Shown here in pieces: positions 17,806 through 26,153 of a stretch of 64,000 nt of DNA. Source of the stretch: CADCVQ01 sp038260305 (GTDB lineage: Bacteria > Actinomycetota > Thermoleophilia > Solirubrobacterales > Solirubrobacteraceae); assembly GCA_038260305.1 (NCBI GenBank), contig JBBSNY010000015.1, positions 1-64,000 on the forward strand, given 5' to 3'. Position numbers and translations under genes: made by a program. The notes under the pieces are model-generated. The model was not told where the DNA came from and searched no databases. It worked only from the letters and a program-made list of their open reading frames with translations. Within the stretch, counting starts at the first letter, position 1. Every line of letters begins with the position of its first letter.

Positions 17806-18728
17806 GCCGACTGCCGCGGGTTGGATATCGGCGTCAGCGCGAGCTCGAGCTCCGCCCGCCGCGGTTCGTGCTGGGGCGGCAGCATGAGACCCTGGCCGAG
17901 CGACGCAAACGGCTCGTCGACGTCGAAGCCGATGTCGCGCGTCGCGAGCTCGAACAGCACGCCGCTGGGCTCGCGGAAGTACACGGAGTGAAAGTACCGG
18001 CGGTCGATGATTCGTGTCGGCCGTGCCCCGGCGCTCGAGGCGACGAGCCGCAGCCGCGCGAGCTCGCCGTCGTCAGCGGCCGACCAGGCGACGTGATGGA
18101 TCGAGCCGGTGCCCTGGATGCCGGCCTCGGCCGGCGGGCGGTCGTAGCACCAACGCGCGCGGCGCTGTGCGCCCGCGACCTGCCAGCCGCGATCGCCCGC
18201 GCCGTCGGGTGTGAAGCCCAGCGCCTCGAGTAGCGACGCGCTCGCTCCCGGGCGGGCGCCGTAGGCGCGGACCCCCGCGAAGCCGCGCAGCGCGTGCTCG
18301 GCGGGGATGTCGGCGGCGGCGGCACGGAGCGCTGCGTCCGCGCCGTCGTCGACGACGAGCTCGTGCCGGAGGCCCTCGAAGTCCGCGAACCGCAGGGCGC
18401 CGCCGGCAGCGCCGCTCACCGTGACCCCCTCGTCGGCGAGGCGCCGAGACCAGAACTCCAGCGACGCCGGGCCGGCGACCCGCCACGCGATCCGGTAGGG
18501 CATCCCGTCGCCGTGGCGCCCGGGCGCGGCGTTGGGGAACTCGAAGAACGTCAGCACGGAGCCGGGCGTCGCGAGCTCGTCGCCGTAGTACAGGTGGTAG
18601 GCGTCGGGCTGATCGAAGTTCACGGTCTTCTTGATCAGCCGCAGGCCGAGCAGGCGCGCGTAGAAGTCGACGTTGCGCGAGGCATCGGCGGTGATCGCCG
18701 TCACGTGGTGCAGGCCCTCGAGTGCCAT
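17802..18728 (-). CDS. Ring-cleaving dioxygenase, VOC superfamily (second copy)
   Basis: A 308-residue paralogue of the protein at 3358-4362. MALEGLHHVTAITADASRNVDFY, KTVNFDQPDAYHLYYGDE, IHHVAWSA (second metal His) and REPSGVLFELATRD (metal Glu) match position by position. The ATG at 18728 is preferred over one 9 bases upstream because it aligns with the paralogue. A -10-like TACCGT at 18738-18743 reads leftward, and the operator at 18759-18780 covers the -35 region. It is divergent from marR, which probably represses it. Confidence 0.9.
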   Translation of the reverse strand: MALEGLHHVTAITADASRNVDFYARLLGLRLIKKTVNFDQPDAYHLYYGDELATPGSVLTFFEFPNAAPGRHGDGMPYRIAWRVAGPASLEFWSRRLADEGVTVSGAAGGALRFADFEGLRHELVVDDGADAALRAAAADIPAEHALRGFAGVRAYGARPGASASLLEALGFTPDGAGDRGWQVAGAQRRARWCYDRPPAEAGIQGTGSIHHVAWSAADDGELARLRLVASSAGARPTRIIDRRYFHSVYFREPSGVLFELATRDIGFDVDEPFASLGQGLMLPPQHEPRRAELELALTPISNPRQSA

Positions 18729-18758
18729 CGCGCTCAAACGGTAGCCGCCGGACGTTCG

Positions 18759-18780
18759 TTTCGTTGTCCGTGCAACCAGA
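18759..18780. promoter_or_regulatory. MarR-type operator between the second dioxygenase and marR
   Basis: A 22-bp site, TTTCGTTG-N6-CAACCAGA, with the same GTTG-N6-CAAC core and length as the palindrome at 4421-4442. Shared consensus is TNTNGTTG-N6-CAACNANA. It lies between the divergent -10 elements (TACCGT at 18738 leftward, TTCTAT at 18784 rightward), well placed to repress both genes. Confidence 0.65.
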
Positions 18781-18799
18781 GTGTTCTATCGTGGGGGTC

Positions 18800-19288
18800 A
18801 TGGCGACCACTTCGAGCGCGCTTGCGGCCCACCTGCTGACACCGCTCGAGCTGCGCGCCTGGCGCGGCATGCTGCGCGCGCACGCGGCGATGGCGAAGGC
18901 GCTGGATGCCCAGCTCGAGGCCGCTCACGGCTTGCAGCTGAGCTCCTACGAGGTGCTGATGTACCTCGCCGACGCCGAGCACGAGCGGATGCGCATGTGC
19001 GACCTCGCGTCCTCGATCCTGCTCAGCCGCAGCGGCCTGACGCGGCTCGTCGATCGCCTCGCCCGCGAGGGCCTCATCGAGCGCGTCGCCTGCAACGACG
19101 ACGCCCGCGGCCAGTTCGCGAAGCTCACGCCCGCCGGTCGCGAGAAGCTCGACGCGGCCCGCGTCACGCATCTCGCCGGCGTCCGCGCGCTGTTTCTCAG
19201 CCGCTTCACGCCCGAGGAGCTCGCGCTGCTCGGCGGCGCCTGGGACCGCGTGCTCGAGGGCGCCGGCTTCTCCTGCTGCAAGCCCTGA
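18800..19288 (+). CDS. MarR-family transcriptional regulator, probable quinone sensor
   Basis: A 162-residue winged-helix dimer. LQLSSYEVLMYLADAE, RMRMCDLASSILLSRSGLTRLVDRLAREGLIER (recognition helix) and FAKLTPAGREKLDAA (wing) are standard. It lies divergent from a dioxygenase-hydrolase operon of the MhqR-regulon type, separated by a shared operator, so it probably senses quinones or electrophiles. Cysteines occur in RMCDL, RVACND and as a Cys-Cys pair four residues from the end (FSCCKP), which could be thiol sensors. The ATG at 18800 sits 10 nt after TTCTAT, with a GTGGGGG stretch as a possible ribosome site. Confidence 0.85.
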   Translation: MATTSSALAAHLLTPLELRAWRGMLRAHAAMAKALDAQLEAAHGLQLSSYEVLMYLADAEHERMRMCDLASSILLSRSGLTRLVDRLAREGLIERVACNDDARGQFAKLTPAGREKLDAARVTHLAGVRALFLSRFTPEELALLGGAWDRVLEGAGFSCCKP

Positions 19289-19311
19289 ACGTCGCATAGG
19301 GTGCGGGCCGC

Positions 19312-20508
19312 ATGAGCGCCCTGCAGATCCTGCACCACGACCCCGGCTCGCAGGCGCGGGCCGGCGTTCTCGATACCGCCCACGGCAGCGTGCGCACGCC
19401 GGCGTTCGTACCGCTGGCGACGAAGGGCACGGTCAAGGGCCTCGAGCCGCGCGAGGTCGCCTCGCTCGGCTACGACATGGTGCTCGGCAACACGTTTCAT
19501 CTCATGCTCGACCCCGGTCCCGAGCTCGTCGCGCACTTCGGTGGCCTGCACGAGTTCATGCGCTGGGACGCGCCGATCATCACGGACTCCGGCGGCTTTC
19601 AGGTCTTCTCGATGGGCCACGGCACGGTCGCCGACGAGATCAAGGGCCGCGCGCCGTCCGGCGCCAACCGGATGGGCCGCGTCCTGGCGATCGAGGAGGA
19701 CGGCGTCCGTTTCCGTTCGTGGATCGACGGCGGCGAGCGCTTCATGGGGCCGGAGACCTCGATGGAGGTGCAGGCCGCGCTCGGATCGGACCTCGCGCTC
19801 GTCTTCGACGAGTGCACGCCGTTGAACGTCGACCGCGACTACACGGCGCGCTCGACGGAGCGCACGCATCGCTGGCTCGATCGCTGCCTGACGTGGCATG
19901 ACGAGCACGGTCCCGCCGGCCAGCTCGTCTACGGGATCGTCCAGGGCGGGGTGCACGAGGACCTGCGCATCGCCTCGACGCAGGAGGTCGCGGCCCGGCC
20001 CGTCGACGGGATCGCGATCGGCGGCTCGCTCGGCGCCGACAAGCCGCAGATGTACGAGGTCGTCGGCTGGGCGACCGCCGCGCTCGGCGACGACTCGCGC
20101 CCGCGCCACCTGCTCGGCATCGGCGACGTCGACGACCTCATCCGCGGCGTCGAGCTCGGCATCGACACCTTCGATTGCGCGATGCCGACGCGCCTCGGCC
20201 GACACGGCGTCGCGATCGTCCCCGATCCCGAGCGGCGCTGGCGCGTGGACCTCACCGCGGCGCGCTGGAAGCAGTCGAGCGAGCCGATCATGGAGGGCTG
20301 CCCGTGCCCGTCATGCGAGGCCGGCTACACGCGCGGCTACCTGCGCTACCTCCTGCGCCAGCACGAGCTGACCGCGATGCGCCTGCTCACGGTCCACAAC
20401 CTCGCCTACCTCGCGCGCCTGATGGCCGACCTGCGCGGCGCGATCGCCGCCGGCACGCTGTCGGAGCGGGCGGCCGAGTTGCGCGGTGGGGCCGCGCCGG
20501 CGACGTAG
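19312..20508 (+). CDS. tgt: tRNA-guanine transglycosylase (queuine tRNA-ribosyltransferase)
   Basis: A 398-residue enzyme that swaps guanine-34 of GUN-anticodon tRNAs for a queuine precursor. Visible are TPAFVPLATKGTVKG, LGNTFHLML, the catalytic-aspartate motif ITDSGGFQVFS, FDECTP, GIVQGG, the nucleophile region DTFDCAMPTRLGRHG, and the zinc site CPCPSCEAGYTRGYLRYLLRQHE. The base accepted (preQ1 or queuine) is not decided by sequence alone. No Shine-Dalgarno; TAGGGT at 19297-19302 ends 9 nt before the ATG. Confidence 0.95.
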   Translation: MSALQILHHDPGSQARAGVLDTAHGSVRTPAFVPLATKGTVKGLEPREVASLGYDMVLGNTFHLMLDPGPELVAHFGGLHEFMRWDAPIITDSGGFQVFSMGHGTVADEIKGRAPSGANRMGRVLAIEEDGVRFRSWIDGGERFMGPETSMEVQAALGSDLALVFDECTPLNVDRDYTARSTERTHRWLDRCLTWHDEHGPAGQLVYGIVQGGVHEDLRIASTQEVAARPVDGIAIGGSLGADKPQMYEVVGWATAALGDDSRPRHLLGIGDVDDLIRGVELGIDTFDCAMPTRLGRHGVAIVPDPERRWRVDLTAARWKQSSEPIMEGCPCPSCEAGYTRGYLRYLLRQHELTAMRLLTVHNLAYLARLMADLRGAIAAGTLSERAAELRGGAAPAT

Positions 20509-20511
20509 GAC

Positions 20512-20907
20512 TCAGCCGACGCGGCGGATGCCCGGCACGGTGTCGAAGCCGCGGTCAAAGCTCATGATCGTGTCGATGCCGTAGCGGCGCATGACCGCCA
20601 CGTGCAGGGCGTCACGGGCCGAGGGTCGGACCCCGCCGAGGATGATCGTCTTGGCTGCCTGCACGTCGAGCGCTTCGATCGGGAGGATCTCGTCGACCGT
20701 GGCGGCGAGGGCGTCGAAGGCAGGTTGGATCGCCTCGGTGCGGCGGATCGCCGTGTAGCGGTGAAGGATCTCCTGGAGCACCTCGGCGTCGCTGACGAGT
20801 CGTTGGTTCTGGGCAAGGGCCTCGCTGATCGCCGACATGGCGGCCACCTTGTGCTCAGGGTCGTTGCCGACGACGTACATCGGGATGTTCGAGTCCACGA
20901 AGATCAC
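20512..20907 (-). CDS. vapC: PIN-domain toxin, VapC-type (second module)
   Basis: A 131-residue PIN ribonuclease. MIFVDSNIPMYVVG carries the first aspartate, VLQEILHRY the glutamate, SARDALHVAVMRRYG the third acidic position, and IMSFDRGFDTVPGI the last. GTG start at 20907 overlaps the antitoxin stop (GTGA at 20904-20907). The target RNA is unknown. It lies tail-to-tail with tgt, 3 nt apart. Confidence 0.88.
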   Translation of the reverse strand: MIFVDSNIPMYVVGNDPEHKVAAMSAISEALAQNQRLVSDAEVLQEILHRYTAIRRTEAIQPAFDALAATVDEILPIEALDVQAAKTIILGGVRPSARDALHVAVMRRYGIDTIMSFDRGFDTVPGIRRVG

Positions 20908-21158
20908 GTGAGATCGCTCAGATATCCCTGCTCGATCTCGGACAGCATCTGCTCGATGTCGGGCGCGGGGAAGGCATGTTGTGCTGCAGCGCGCAGCTGC
21001 GCGAGCTTGTGCTCCGAATCCCCGGTCGCCTCCCGGCGCTGCGCCGATCGGATGGCCTGGCGGACCCACTCGGAGACCGTCATGCCACGGCGTTCCGCGA
21101 CCCGCCCGAGCTCGCGGTACTCGCGTTCATCCAGGAGCACCTGCAGCCGCTTACTCAT
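20904..21158 (-). CDS. vapB: Ribbon-helix-helix antitoxin, VapB-type (second module)
   Basis: An 84-residue protein: MSKRLQVLLDEREYRELGRVAERRG, the RHH strand and first helix, then MTVSEWVRQAIRSA. The tail (IEQMLSEIEQGYLSDLT) should bind the PIN toxin. The ATG at 21158 is chosen because a leftward -10 TACACT (21165-21170 on the top strand) ends exactly 6 nt before it, with no Shine-Dalgarno. The start lies inside the tandem operator at 21153-21189, implying tight autorepression. Confidence 0.85.
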   Translation of the reverse strand: MSKRLQVLLDEREYRELGRVAERRGMTVSEWVRQAIRSAQRREATGDSEHKLAQLRAAAQHAFPAPDIEQMLSEIEQGYLSDLT

Positions 21159-21189
21159 CACATGAGTGTAGATCACTCATACCATGAGT
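21153..21189. promoter_or_regulatory. Tandem palindromic operator of the second VapBC module
   Basis: Two copies of the 15-bp palindrome ACTCAT-N3-ATGAGT, at 21153-21167 and 21175-21189, centres 22 bp (two helical turns) apart. The first covers the antitoxin start codon and the second lies upstream of the -10. Two RHH dimers could bind side by side on one face. Confidence 0.75.
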
Positions 21190-21259
21190 TGGAGGGAAGG
21201 AGGGGTCTCACCCCGAGGGCGGATTGGCCCACGGCTCGCCCGCGCGTACGTTGGCTTGC

Positions 21260-22341
21260 ATGAGTGGAGTCTTCATCAACTACCGCAGGCACGATTGCGG
21301 CGGCCATGCGGGCCGACTCTACGACCACCTGGTGGAGCGCTTCGGAGCGGAGTCCGTGTTCATGGACATCGATGGCATCGAGCCCGGTCTGGACTTCGGC
21401 GAGCGGATCGATCAGGCGATCGGCTCGTGCGCGCTGCTGCTCGCGTTGATCGGCGACGAGTGGCTCGACATCACCGACGCCGACGGGGTTGGCGCTACGA
21501 CGTCGACCGCCTGCTCGATGTCGTGCAGAGCGTGACGGCTCCCGTGGCGGTGCGCTCCGCTGGTGGGTTCGGGCGGCGTGGGCGATCGCTCGGCGGCGCC
21601 AAGGCCCGCGGCGTGCGGATCGCGGCCGTGATCGCGGTCGTCGCCATCGCGCTGACGGGCGCCGTCGCATCGCGAGCCGGGGGCGGGGGCGGGGAGCGAG
21701 GTGTGGCTGCGCGGGCGCCCGGCGTCAGCACCGCGACCGTCGAGTTGCCGGCAGGTCCGCTGCGCACGGCGTTCGCCGATCGTGCCGTCTGGATCCCGAT
21801 CGGCGACGAGAACGAGGTCATCCGCGTCGACGCGGCGAGCCTGCAGAAGAGCTACGTCGAAGACGTCGGCGACTATCCCTCGGCCGTGGCTGCGGGCGGG
21901 GACAAGGTCTGGGTCGCCAACGAGAACTCGAACACGGTCCAGGCGATCGATGTCGCGAGCAACGAGCTCGTCGAGCGCGACGCGTTCCGCGTCGGTCACG
22001 AGCCGGTCGACATCGCCGTCGCCGGTCGCTACGTCTGGACGGCCAACTGCGGGTGCGAGCAGCAGGATGGGCACGGCACGGTTTCGCGCATCGATCTCCG
22101 CGCTCGTCGCGTGCGCCAGTTCCCCGTCGGGCCCTATCCCCTCGGGCTCGGCGTCGACCCGAGCGGGGTCGTCTGGGTCACGAGCGAGGACGGCTATCTG
22201 CGCGCGCTCGATCCCGACAGCGGCGCGGTGATCGAACGGATCAAGGTCCACGGCGACCTGACCGACGTCGTGACCTATGGCGACGCGAGCGCCTGGCTGG
22301 CGAGCGCGTCGAAGCACACGCTGCGTCGCGTCAAGCCGTGA
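21260..22341 (+). pseudogene. Broken TIR-transmembrane-beta-propeller gene
   Basis: From ATG 21260 the frame encodes a TIR-family domain: MSGVFINYRRHDCGGHAGRLYDHL, FMDIDGIEPGLDFGERIDQAI, LLALIGDEWLDITDADG. It then runs out of frame and stops at 21535. From about 21489 the next frame continues WRYDVDRLLDVVQSV, the normal end of such TIR domains, then a transmembrane helix (AAVIAVVAIALTGAVAS) and a YVTN-type propeller (GDKVWVANENSNTVQAIDV, GRYVWTANC, GVVWVTSEDGYL) to 22341. About 60 residues of the TIR C-terminus are missing at the junction, so an out-of-frame deletion fits better than programmed frameshifting. Promoter TTGGCC-17-TACGTT precedes it, 7 nt from the ATG. Confidence 0.7.
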
Positions 22342-22344
22342 GCG

Positions 22345-23592
22345 TCAGCGCGTGTTGTTGTCGATGAGCTGATCGGTCTGGTCGACGATCTTGCTGACGC
22401 TGCCGCCGTCCACGGGCGAGATGTTGACGCCGCTGGAGCCGCCCTGCGAGTTGCCGTAGGCGAAGGCGATCGCCGCCGCGACGAGCGCGGCCAGCACGAC
22501 GACGGCGAACGCCCGGCCGGCGCCGCGGCGCCGCGGCTCGGGCTCGCGCCGGCGCGCGCGCTCGGGCTCGCGCCGGCGCGCGCGCTCGGGCGGGTTGGCT
22601 TCGGTCGTGTACCGCGGAGGGGGCGGCGGAGAGCGCGACGGCTGGGGTTGCAGGCGCCGCGGACGTTCGGGCGCCAGCGCGCGGGTCATCTCGGTCTCCT
22701 CGCGTTCGCGCATCGGCAGCATCGAGGTCGCCGCGGTTCCGTCATCGCCGCCCGCGGGGGCGATCCCGCGCGCGCCGTCGTGCAGTGCCTTGCGCATCTC
22801 CTCGGCTCCCGCATAGCGGCGCTCGGGCTCGAGCTCGAGCGCGCGCTGCACGGCGGCCGCGAGCGCGGACGGGATCTCCGGGGCGAGGACGTCGAGGCGG
22901 ACCGGATAGGCCTCCTGCTGCATCAGGGCGAGCTCCGTCAGCGACGCGGCGTCGTACGGTAAGCGGCCGGCGAGCAGCTGGTAGGTCACGACGCCGAGCC
23001 CGTAGAGATCAGCCGCCGGCGAGACCTCGGCGCCCGATGCCTGCTCAGGGGCGAGGTAGGCCGCGGTGCCGAGCACCGATCCGGCCTGCGTGATCTGCGA
23101 CATGTCGCCGGCCATCGCCTTCGCGATCCCGAAGTCGGCGAGCTTCACGGCGCCGTCGTCGGAGCGCATGATGTTGCCGGGCTTGACGTCACGGTGCACG
23201 ACTCCCATGCGGTGCGCGTGCGCGAGCCCGCGGCACGCGCCATCGACGAGCTCGAGCGTGTCGGCGACGCCGAGGCGGACCTCCTCGCGCAGGATCTCGG
23301 CGCCCGAACGCCCGCGGATGTACTCCATGACGATGTAGTAGCGGCCGCTGGCCTGGTCCAGGCCGAAGTCGAAGACCTGCACGATGTTCGGATGGACGAG
23401 CCGCGCCGCCGACAGCGCCTCGCGCTTGAAGCGCGAGATGAACTGCGGGTCGTCGGCGAGGTGCTCGGCGAGCAGCTTGACGGCGACCTGGCGCTCGAGC
23501 CGGCGGTCCATCGCGACCTGGACCGTCGACATGCCGCCGTAGCCCAGCCGCTCGCCGAGCACGTAGCGGCCCGCGATCGTCGACGCGCTCAT
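22345..23592 (-). CDS. Membrane Ser/Thr protein kinase, PknB type
   Basis: A 415-residue kinase. Glycine loop GERLGYGGMSTV, catalytic Lys39 (QVAVKLL), HRDVKPGNIM (catalytic loop), DFGIAKAM, GTAAYLAPEQASG and DLYGLGVVTYQLLAGRLPY cover residues about 1-270. A Pro/Arg-rich juxtamembrane linker follows, then one transmembrane helix (AFAVVVLAALVAAAIAFAYG) and a very short outer tail of about 40 residues without PASTA repeats. The ATG overlaps the upstream lipoprotein stop (ATGA). Operon with the lipoprotein and phosphoesterase; the lipoprotein could be the signal-receiving partner (inference). Confidence 0.92.
   Translation of the reverse strand: MSASTIAGRYVLGERLGYGGMSTVQVAMDRRLERQVAVKLLAEHLADDPQFISRFKREALSAARLVHPNIVQVFDFGLDQASGRYYIVMEYIRGRSGAEILREEVRLGVADTLELVDGACRGLAHAHRMGVVHRDVKPGNIMRSDDGAVKLADFGIAKAMAGDMSQITQAGSVLGTAAYLAPEQASGAEVSPAADLYGLGVVTYQLLAGRLPYDAASLTELALMQQEAYPVRLDVLAPEIPSALAAAVQRALELEPERRYAGAEEMRKALHDGARGIAPAGGDDGTAATSMLPMREREETEMTRALAPERPRRLQPQPSRSPPPPPRYTTEANPPERARRREPERARRREPEPRRRGAGRAFAVVVLAALVAAAIAFAYGNSQGGSSGVNISPVDGGSVSKIVDQTDQLIDNNTR
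22537..22590 (-). repeat. Two tandem 24-bp units in the kinase linker
   Basis: Units at 22537-22560 and 22561-22584, plus six bases of a third. They encode the repeated ERARRREP linker of the kinase. Confidence 0.75.
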
Positions 23593-24167
23593 GGGACGTT
23601 CGGGGTCGCGCCGCCGCCGGAGCCACCGGACGGGGTCGTCCCGACCGGGGGCGGGGGCGGGGGCGGCGGCGCGCCCGGCGGCGGCGGGGGCGTCGCGGGA
23701 GGGGTCGTCGTCGTAGCCGGCGGCTGCGTCGTCGTCACCGGCGGCGCCGTCGTCGTGAGGGGCGGAGCGGTCTGCGTCTGCGTCGGCTGCGTCTGCGTGT
23801 CAGTCGTCTGCGTCTGGGTCTGCGTGACGGGCGGCTGGGTCTGGGTCTTCGTCGCGGGCTTGCACTCGTTGAGCGCCTTCTCGCGCAGCCGGCCGCTGGC
23901 ATCGCCGAGGGCCGCGCGCAGGCTCTTGTCGACCGTGCCGGGCAGCGAGCTGACGTCCTCGTCAACCTGCTTGAGCTGGTCGGTGACGTCGTTGCAGCGC
24001 CCGCCGGCGACGGCATTGCGCACGCTCGCGAGCTGATCCTTGAGCTCGCCCGCGCTGGCGGCCGGGATCCCGCCCTTCGTGCCGCCGCCGCCACAGGCCA
24101 CGAGCAGTGCGGCGGCGGTGCCGAGCAGCAGCGCGATGACGTGGGGGAGGGCCCGTCGCATCGTCAC
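23589..24167 (-). CDS. Lipoprotein with Thr/Gln/Pro-rich C-terminal tail
   Basis: A 192-residue secreted lipoprotein. The signal ends in a lipobox (LLVACGGGG). Residues about 35-100 are helical with two cysteines (GRCNDVTDQLKQV, NECKPA) that could form a disulfide. The tail is low-complexity: TQTQ repeats, TTT/PP blocks and an eight-proline run. The GTG at 24167 is chosen because it overlaps the phosphoesterase stop (GTGA at 24164-24167); an ATG at 24161 is the alternative. The tail may span the cell wall. Function unknown; operon with a Ser/Thr kinase. Confidence 0.75.
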   Translation of the reverse strand: MTMRRALPHVIALLLGTAAALLVACGGGGTKGGIPAASAGELKDQLASVRNAVAGGRCNDVTDQLKQVDEDVSSLPGTVDKSLRAALGDASGRLREKALNECKPATKTQTQPPVTQTQTQTTDTQTQPTQTQTAPPLTTTAPPVTTTQPPATTTTPPATPPPPPGAPPPPPPPPVGTTPSGGSGGGATPNVP

Positions 24168-24895
24168 TGACCGTATCCCAGTCGCTCGGCGAGGGAGTCG
24201 GGCAGGCGGGCGGCGCGAATCGCGGCCGCCGCGCCGGCGATGTCGTACTCGACGCGCCGCCAGCTCGCTCGCCGGCGATCGAGATCGAGCAGCAGCCAGG
24301 CGGCGCGCGGGTCGCCGTCGCGGGGCTGGCCGACGGAGCCGGGGTTCAGCAGCCACTCGCCGCTGGAGATGTCGAGCTCGTCGCCGTCGCGGCGCGGCTC
24401 TCCGGTCGCGACGTCGCCCTCGGGGCGCACGAACGACAGGGCGACGTGCGAGTGGCCGATGAGCGCGACGCGCTGGGTCTGCACGTCGAAGCACAGCTCG
24501 GCGAGCAGCGCGCTGAGGACGTACTCCCAGACGGGATCGCGCGGGCTCGCGTGGTACAGGCCGATCCCGGACTCCTCGCCCATCGGCCGCAGGGCCGACA
24601 GGAACTCGAGGTTGGCCCGCGAGATCGTCTCCTGCGTCCAGCGCGCGGCGAGCGCTGCCCCGGTCGAGAACTCGTCGAGGCCGATCTCGCCGGTGACGCC
24701 GAGATCGTGGTTGCCCGCCAGGCAGATCGCGGCATGGCGCCGGGCGAGCTCGACGCAGGCGTCCGGATCGGCGCCGTAGCCGACGAGATCGCCGAGGCAC
24801 CACATCTCCTCGGCACCGGCGGATTCGGCGTCGGCGAGCACCGCCTCGAAGGCGTGACGGTTGCCGTGGATGTCGGAGAGGATCGCTACCTGCAT
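24164..24895 (-). CDS. Calcineurin-like metallophosphoesterase
   Basis: A 243-residue phosphoesterase of the YfcE/MPE type. Metal motifs are all visible: SDIHGNRHAFEAV, CLGDLVGYGADP, LAGNHDLGV, then IGHSHVALSF and NPGSVGQPRDGDP. Substrate class (phosphodiester, phosphoprotein, nucleotide) cannot be fixed. First gene of the phosphoesterase-lipoprotein-kinase operon, divergent from the M48 protease with 16 bp between start codons. Confidence 0.88.
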   Translation of the reverse strand: MQVAILSDIHGNRHAFEAVLADAESAGAEEMWCLGDLVGYGADPDACVELARRHAAICLAGNHDLGVTGEIGLDEFSTGAALAARWTQETISRANLEFLSALRPMGEESGIGLYHASPRDPVWEYVLSALLAELCFDVQTQRVALIGHSHVALSFVRPEGDVATGEPRRDGDELDISSGEWLLNPGSVGQPRDGDPRAAWLLLDLDRRRASWRRVEYDIAGAAAAIRAARLPDSLAERLGYGQ

Positions 24896-24911
24896 CTCGT
24901 ACAGTGGGATC

Positions 24912-26153
24912 GTGAACCGGGGACGCCTGCGGTGGTCAATGGCGATCGCGGCCGCCGTCGTGGTTGCGGAGGTGGCGGTGGTTCTGCTGCGGCCACGTGA
25001 GGGCCTGATCGAACCCGCTCCAGTTCGTGCCGAATCGTACTTCAGCGCCCCGGAGATCGAGCGCGCCCGTGCCTACAACCGTCCCCAGCTTGCCCTCTAC
25101 GGCGGCGCGCTAGTCGTCCAGATCGGCGTTCTGGTGGCGCTGGTCGTGCGTCCGCCGCGCCGTCTGGGCGGTCCGTTTCGCCGTCCCGTGCTGGCCGCGG
25201 CCCTCACCGGCGCGGCGCTGTCGGTCGCGATCTCGGTCACGGTGGCGCCGCTCAAGGTCGTCGGCCGCGAGCGGGCGCGCGAGTACGGCCTGATCACGCA
25301 GTCCTGGGGCGGCTACGCCCGCGACGCCGCGGTGGGGTGGGGCATCGGCGCCGTCATCGCCGGCGTTGGCGCGGCCGGCGCGATCGCGCTCGTGCGCCGC
25401 TATCCGCGGCGCTGGTGGATCCCCGGGTCGGCCGTCGCCGTCGCGTTCGGCGTCATCACGATCTACGCCGGGCCTGTCGTGCTCGACCCGCTCTTCAACA
25501 CGTTCACGCCGCTGCCGGCCGGTCAGGTGCGCTCCGACGTCCTCGAGCTCGCGCGCAAGGCCGGCGTCGACGTCGGGCAGGTCTACGAGTCCGACGCCAG
25601 CCGGCGCACGACCGCCGCGAACGCCTACGTGACCGGCCTCGGCCGGACGAAGCGCGTCGTCCTCTACGACACCCTGATCGAGAACTTCTCGCGCGACGAG
25701 CTGCGCCTTGTCGTCGCCCACGAGCTTGGGCATGTGCACTACGACGACGTCCCGAAGGGGTTGCTGTATCTCGCGATCGTGGCGCCGTTCGGGATGTTCG
25801 CGATCGCCCGCCTGTCCGATCGGCTCGCGCCCGACGGCGCCGCCGCGGGACCGGCGCTGCTGCCTGCCCTCGCGCTCAGCGTCACGATCATGACGACGAC
25901 GATCACGACGATCTCCAACCAGTACAGCCGCGCGATCGAGGCGCGCGCCGACGCCTTCGCGCTGCAGACGACCGATCAGCCGGAACCGTTCATCTCCTTC
26001 GAGCAGCGGATCGGCCTGCGCAACCTCGCCGATCCGGATCCGCCGGCGCTGCAGACGTTCCTGCTCGCGACGCACCCGCCGGTCATCACGCGGATCGGGC
26101 TCGGCGTGGCATATGAGCGCCAGCAGCGTCTGCGCCAGGGCGAGGACCGCTGA
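24912..26153 (+). CDS. Membrane M48-family zinc protease (Ste24/CAAX-prenyl-protease-like)
   Basis: A 413-residue multi-pass membrane protease. About four hydrophobic helices occupy the first 190 residues, then ANAYVTGLGRTKRVVLYDTLIE and the zinc motif HELGH near residue 270, two more helices, and EARADAFAL with the third zinc ligand. Bacterial members clear or trim membrane proteins. The GTG at 24912 is chosen because TACAGT at 24900-24905 ends 6 nt before it (leaderless type); an in-frame ATG at 24939 is the alternative. Its 3' end overlaps the convergent DUF998 gene by 68 bp and its stop lies inside a 31-bp repeat. Confidence 0.88.
   Translation: MNRGRLRWSMAIAAAVVVAEVAVVLLRPREGLIEPAPVRAESYFSAPEIERARAYNRPQLALYGGALVVQIGVLVALVVRPPRRLGGPFRRPVLAAALTGAALSVAISVTVAPLKVVGRERAREYGLITQSWGGYARDAAVGWGIGAVIAGVGAAGAIALVRRYPRRWWIPGSAVAVAFGVITIYAGPVVLDPLFNTFTPLPAGQVRSDVLELARKAGVDVGQVYESDASRRTTAANAYVTGLGRTKRVVLYDTLIENFSRDELRLVVAHELGHVHYDDVPKGLLYLAIVAPFGMFAIARLSDRLAPDGAAAGPALLPALALSVTIMTTTITTISNQYSRAIEARADAFALQTTDQPEPFISFEQRIGLRNLADPDPPALQTFLLATHPPVITRIGLGVAYERQQRLRQGEDR

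Noticed and set aside
21470..21510. Programmed ribosomal frameshift in the TIR gene
   Set aside because: No slippery heptamer or downstream stem is evident, and about 60 expected residues are missing, so deletion fits better.
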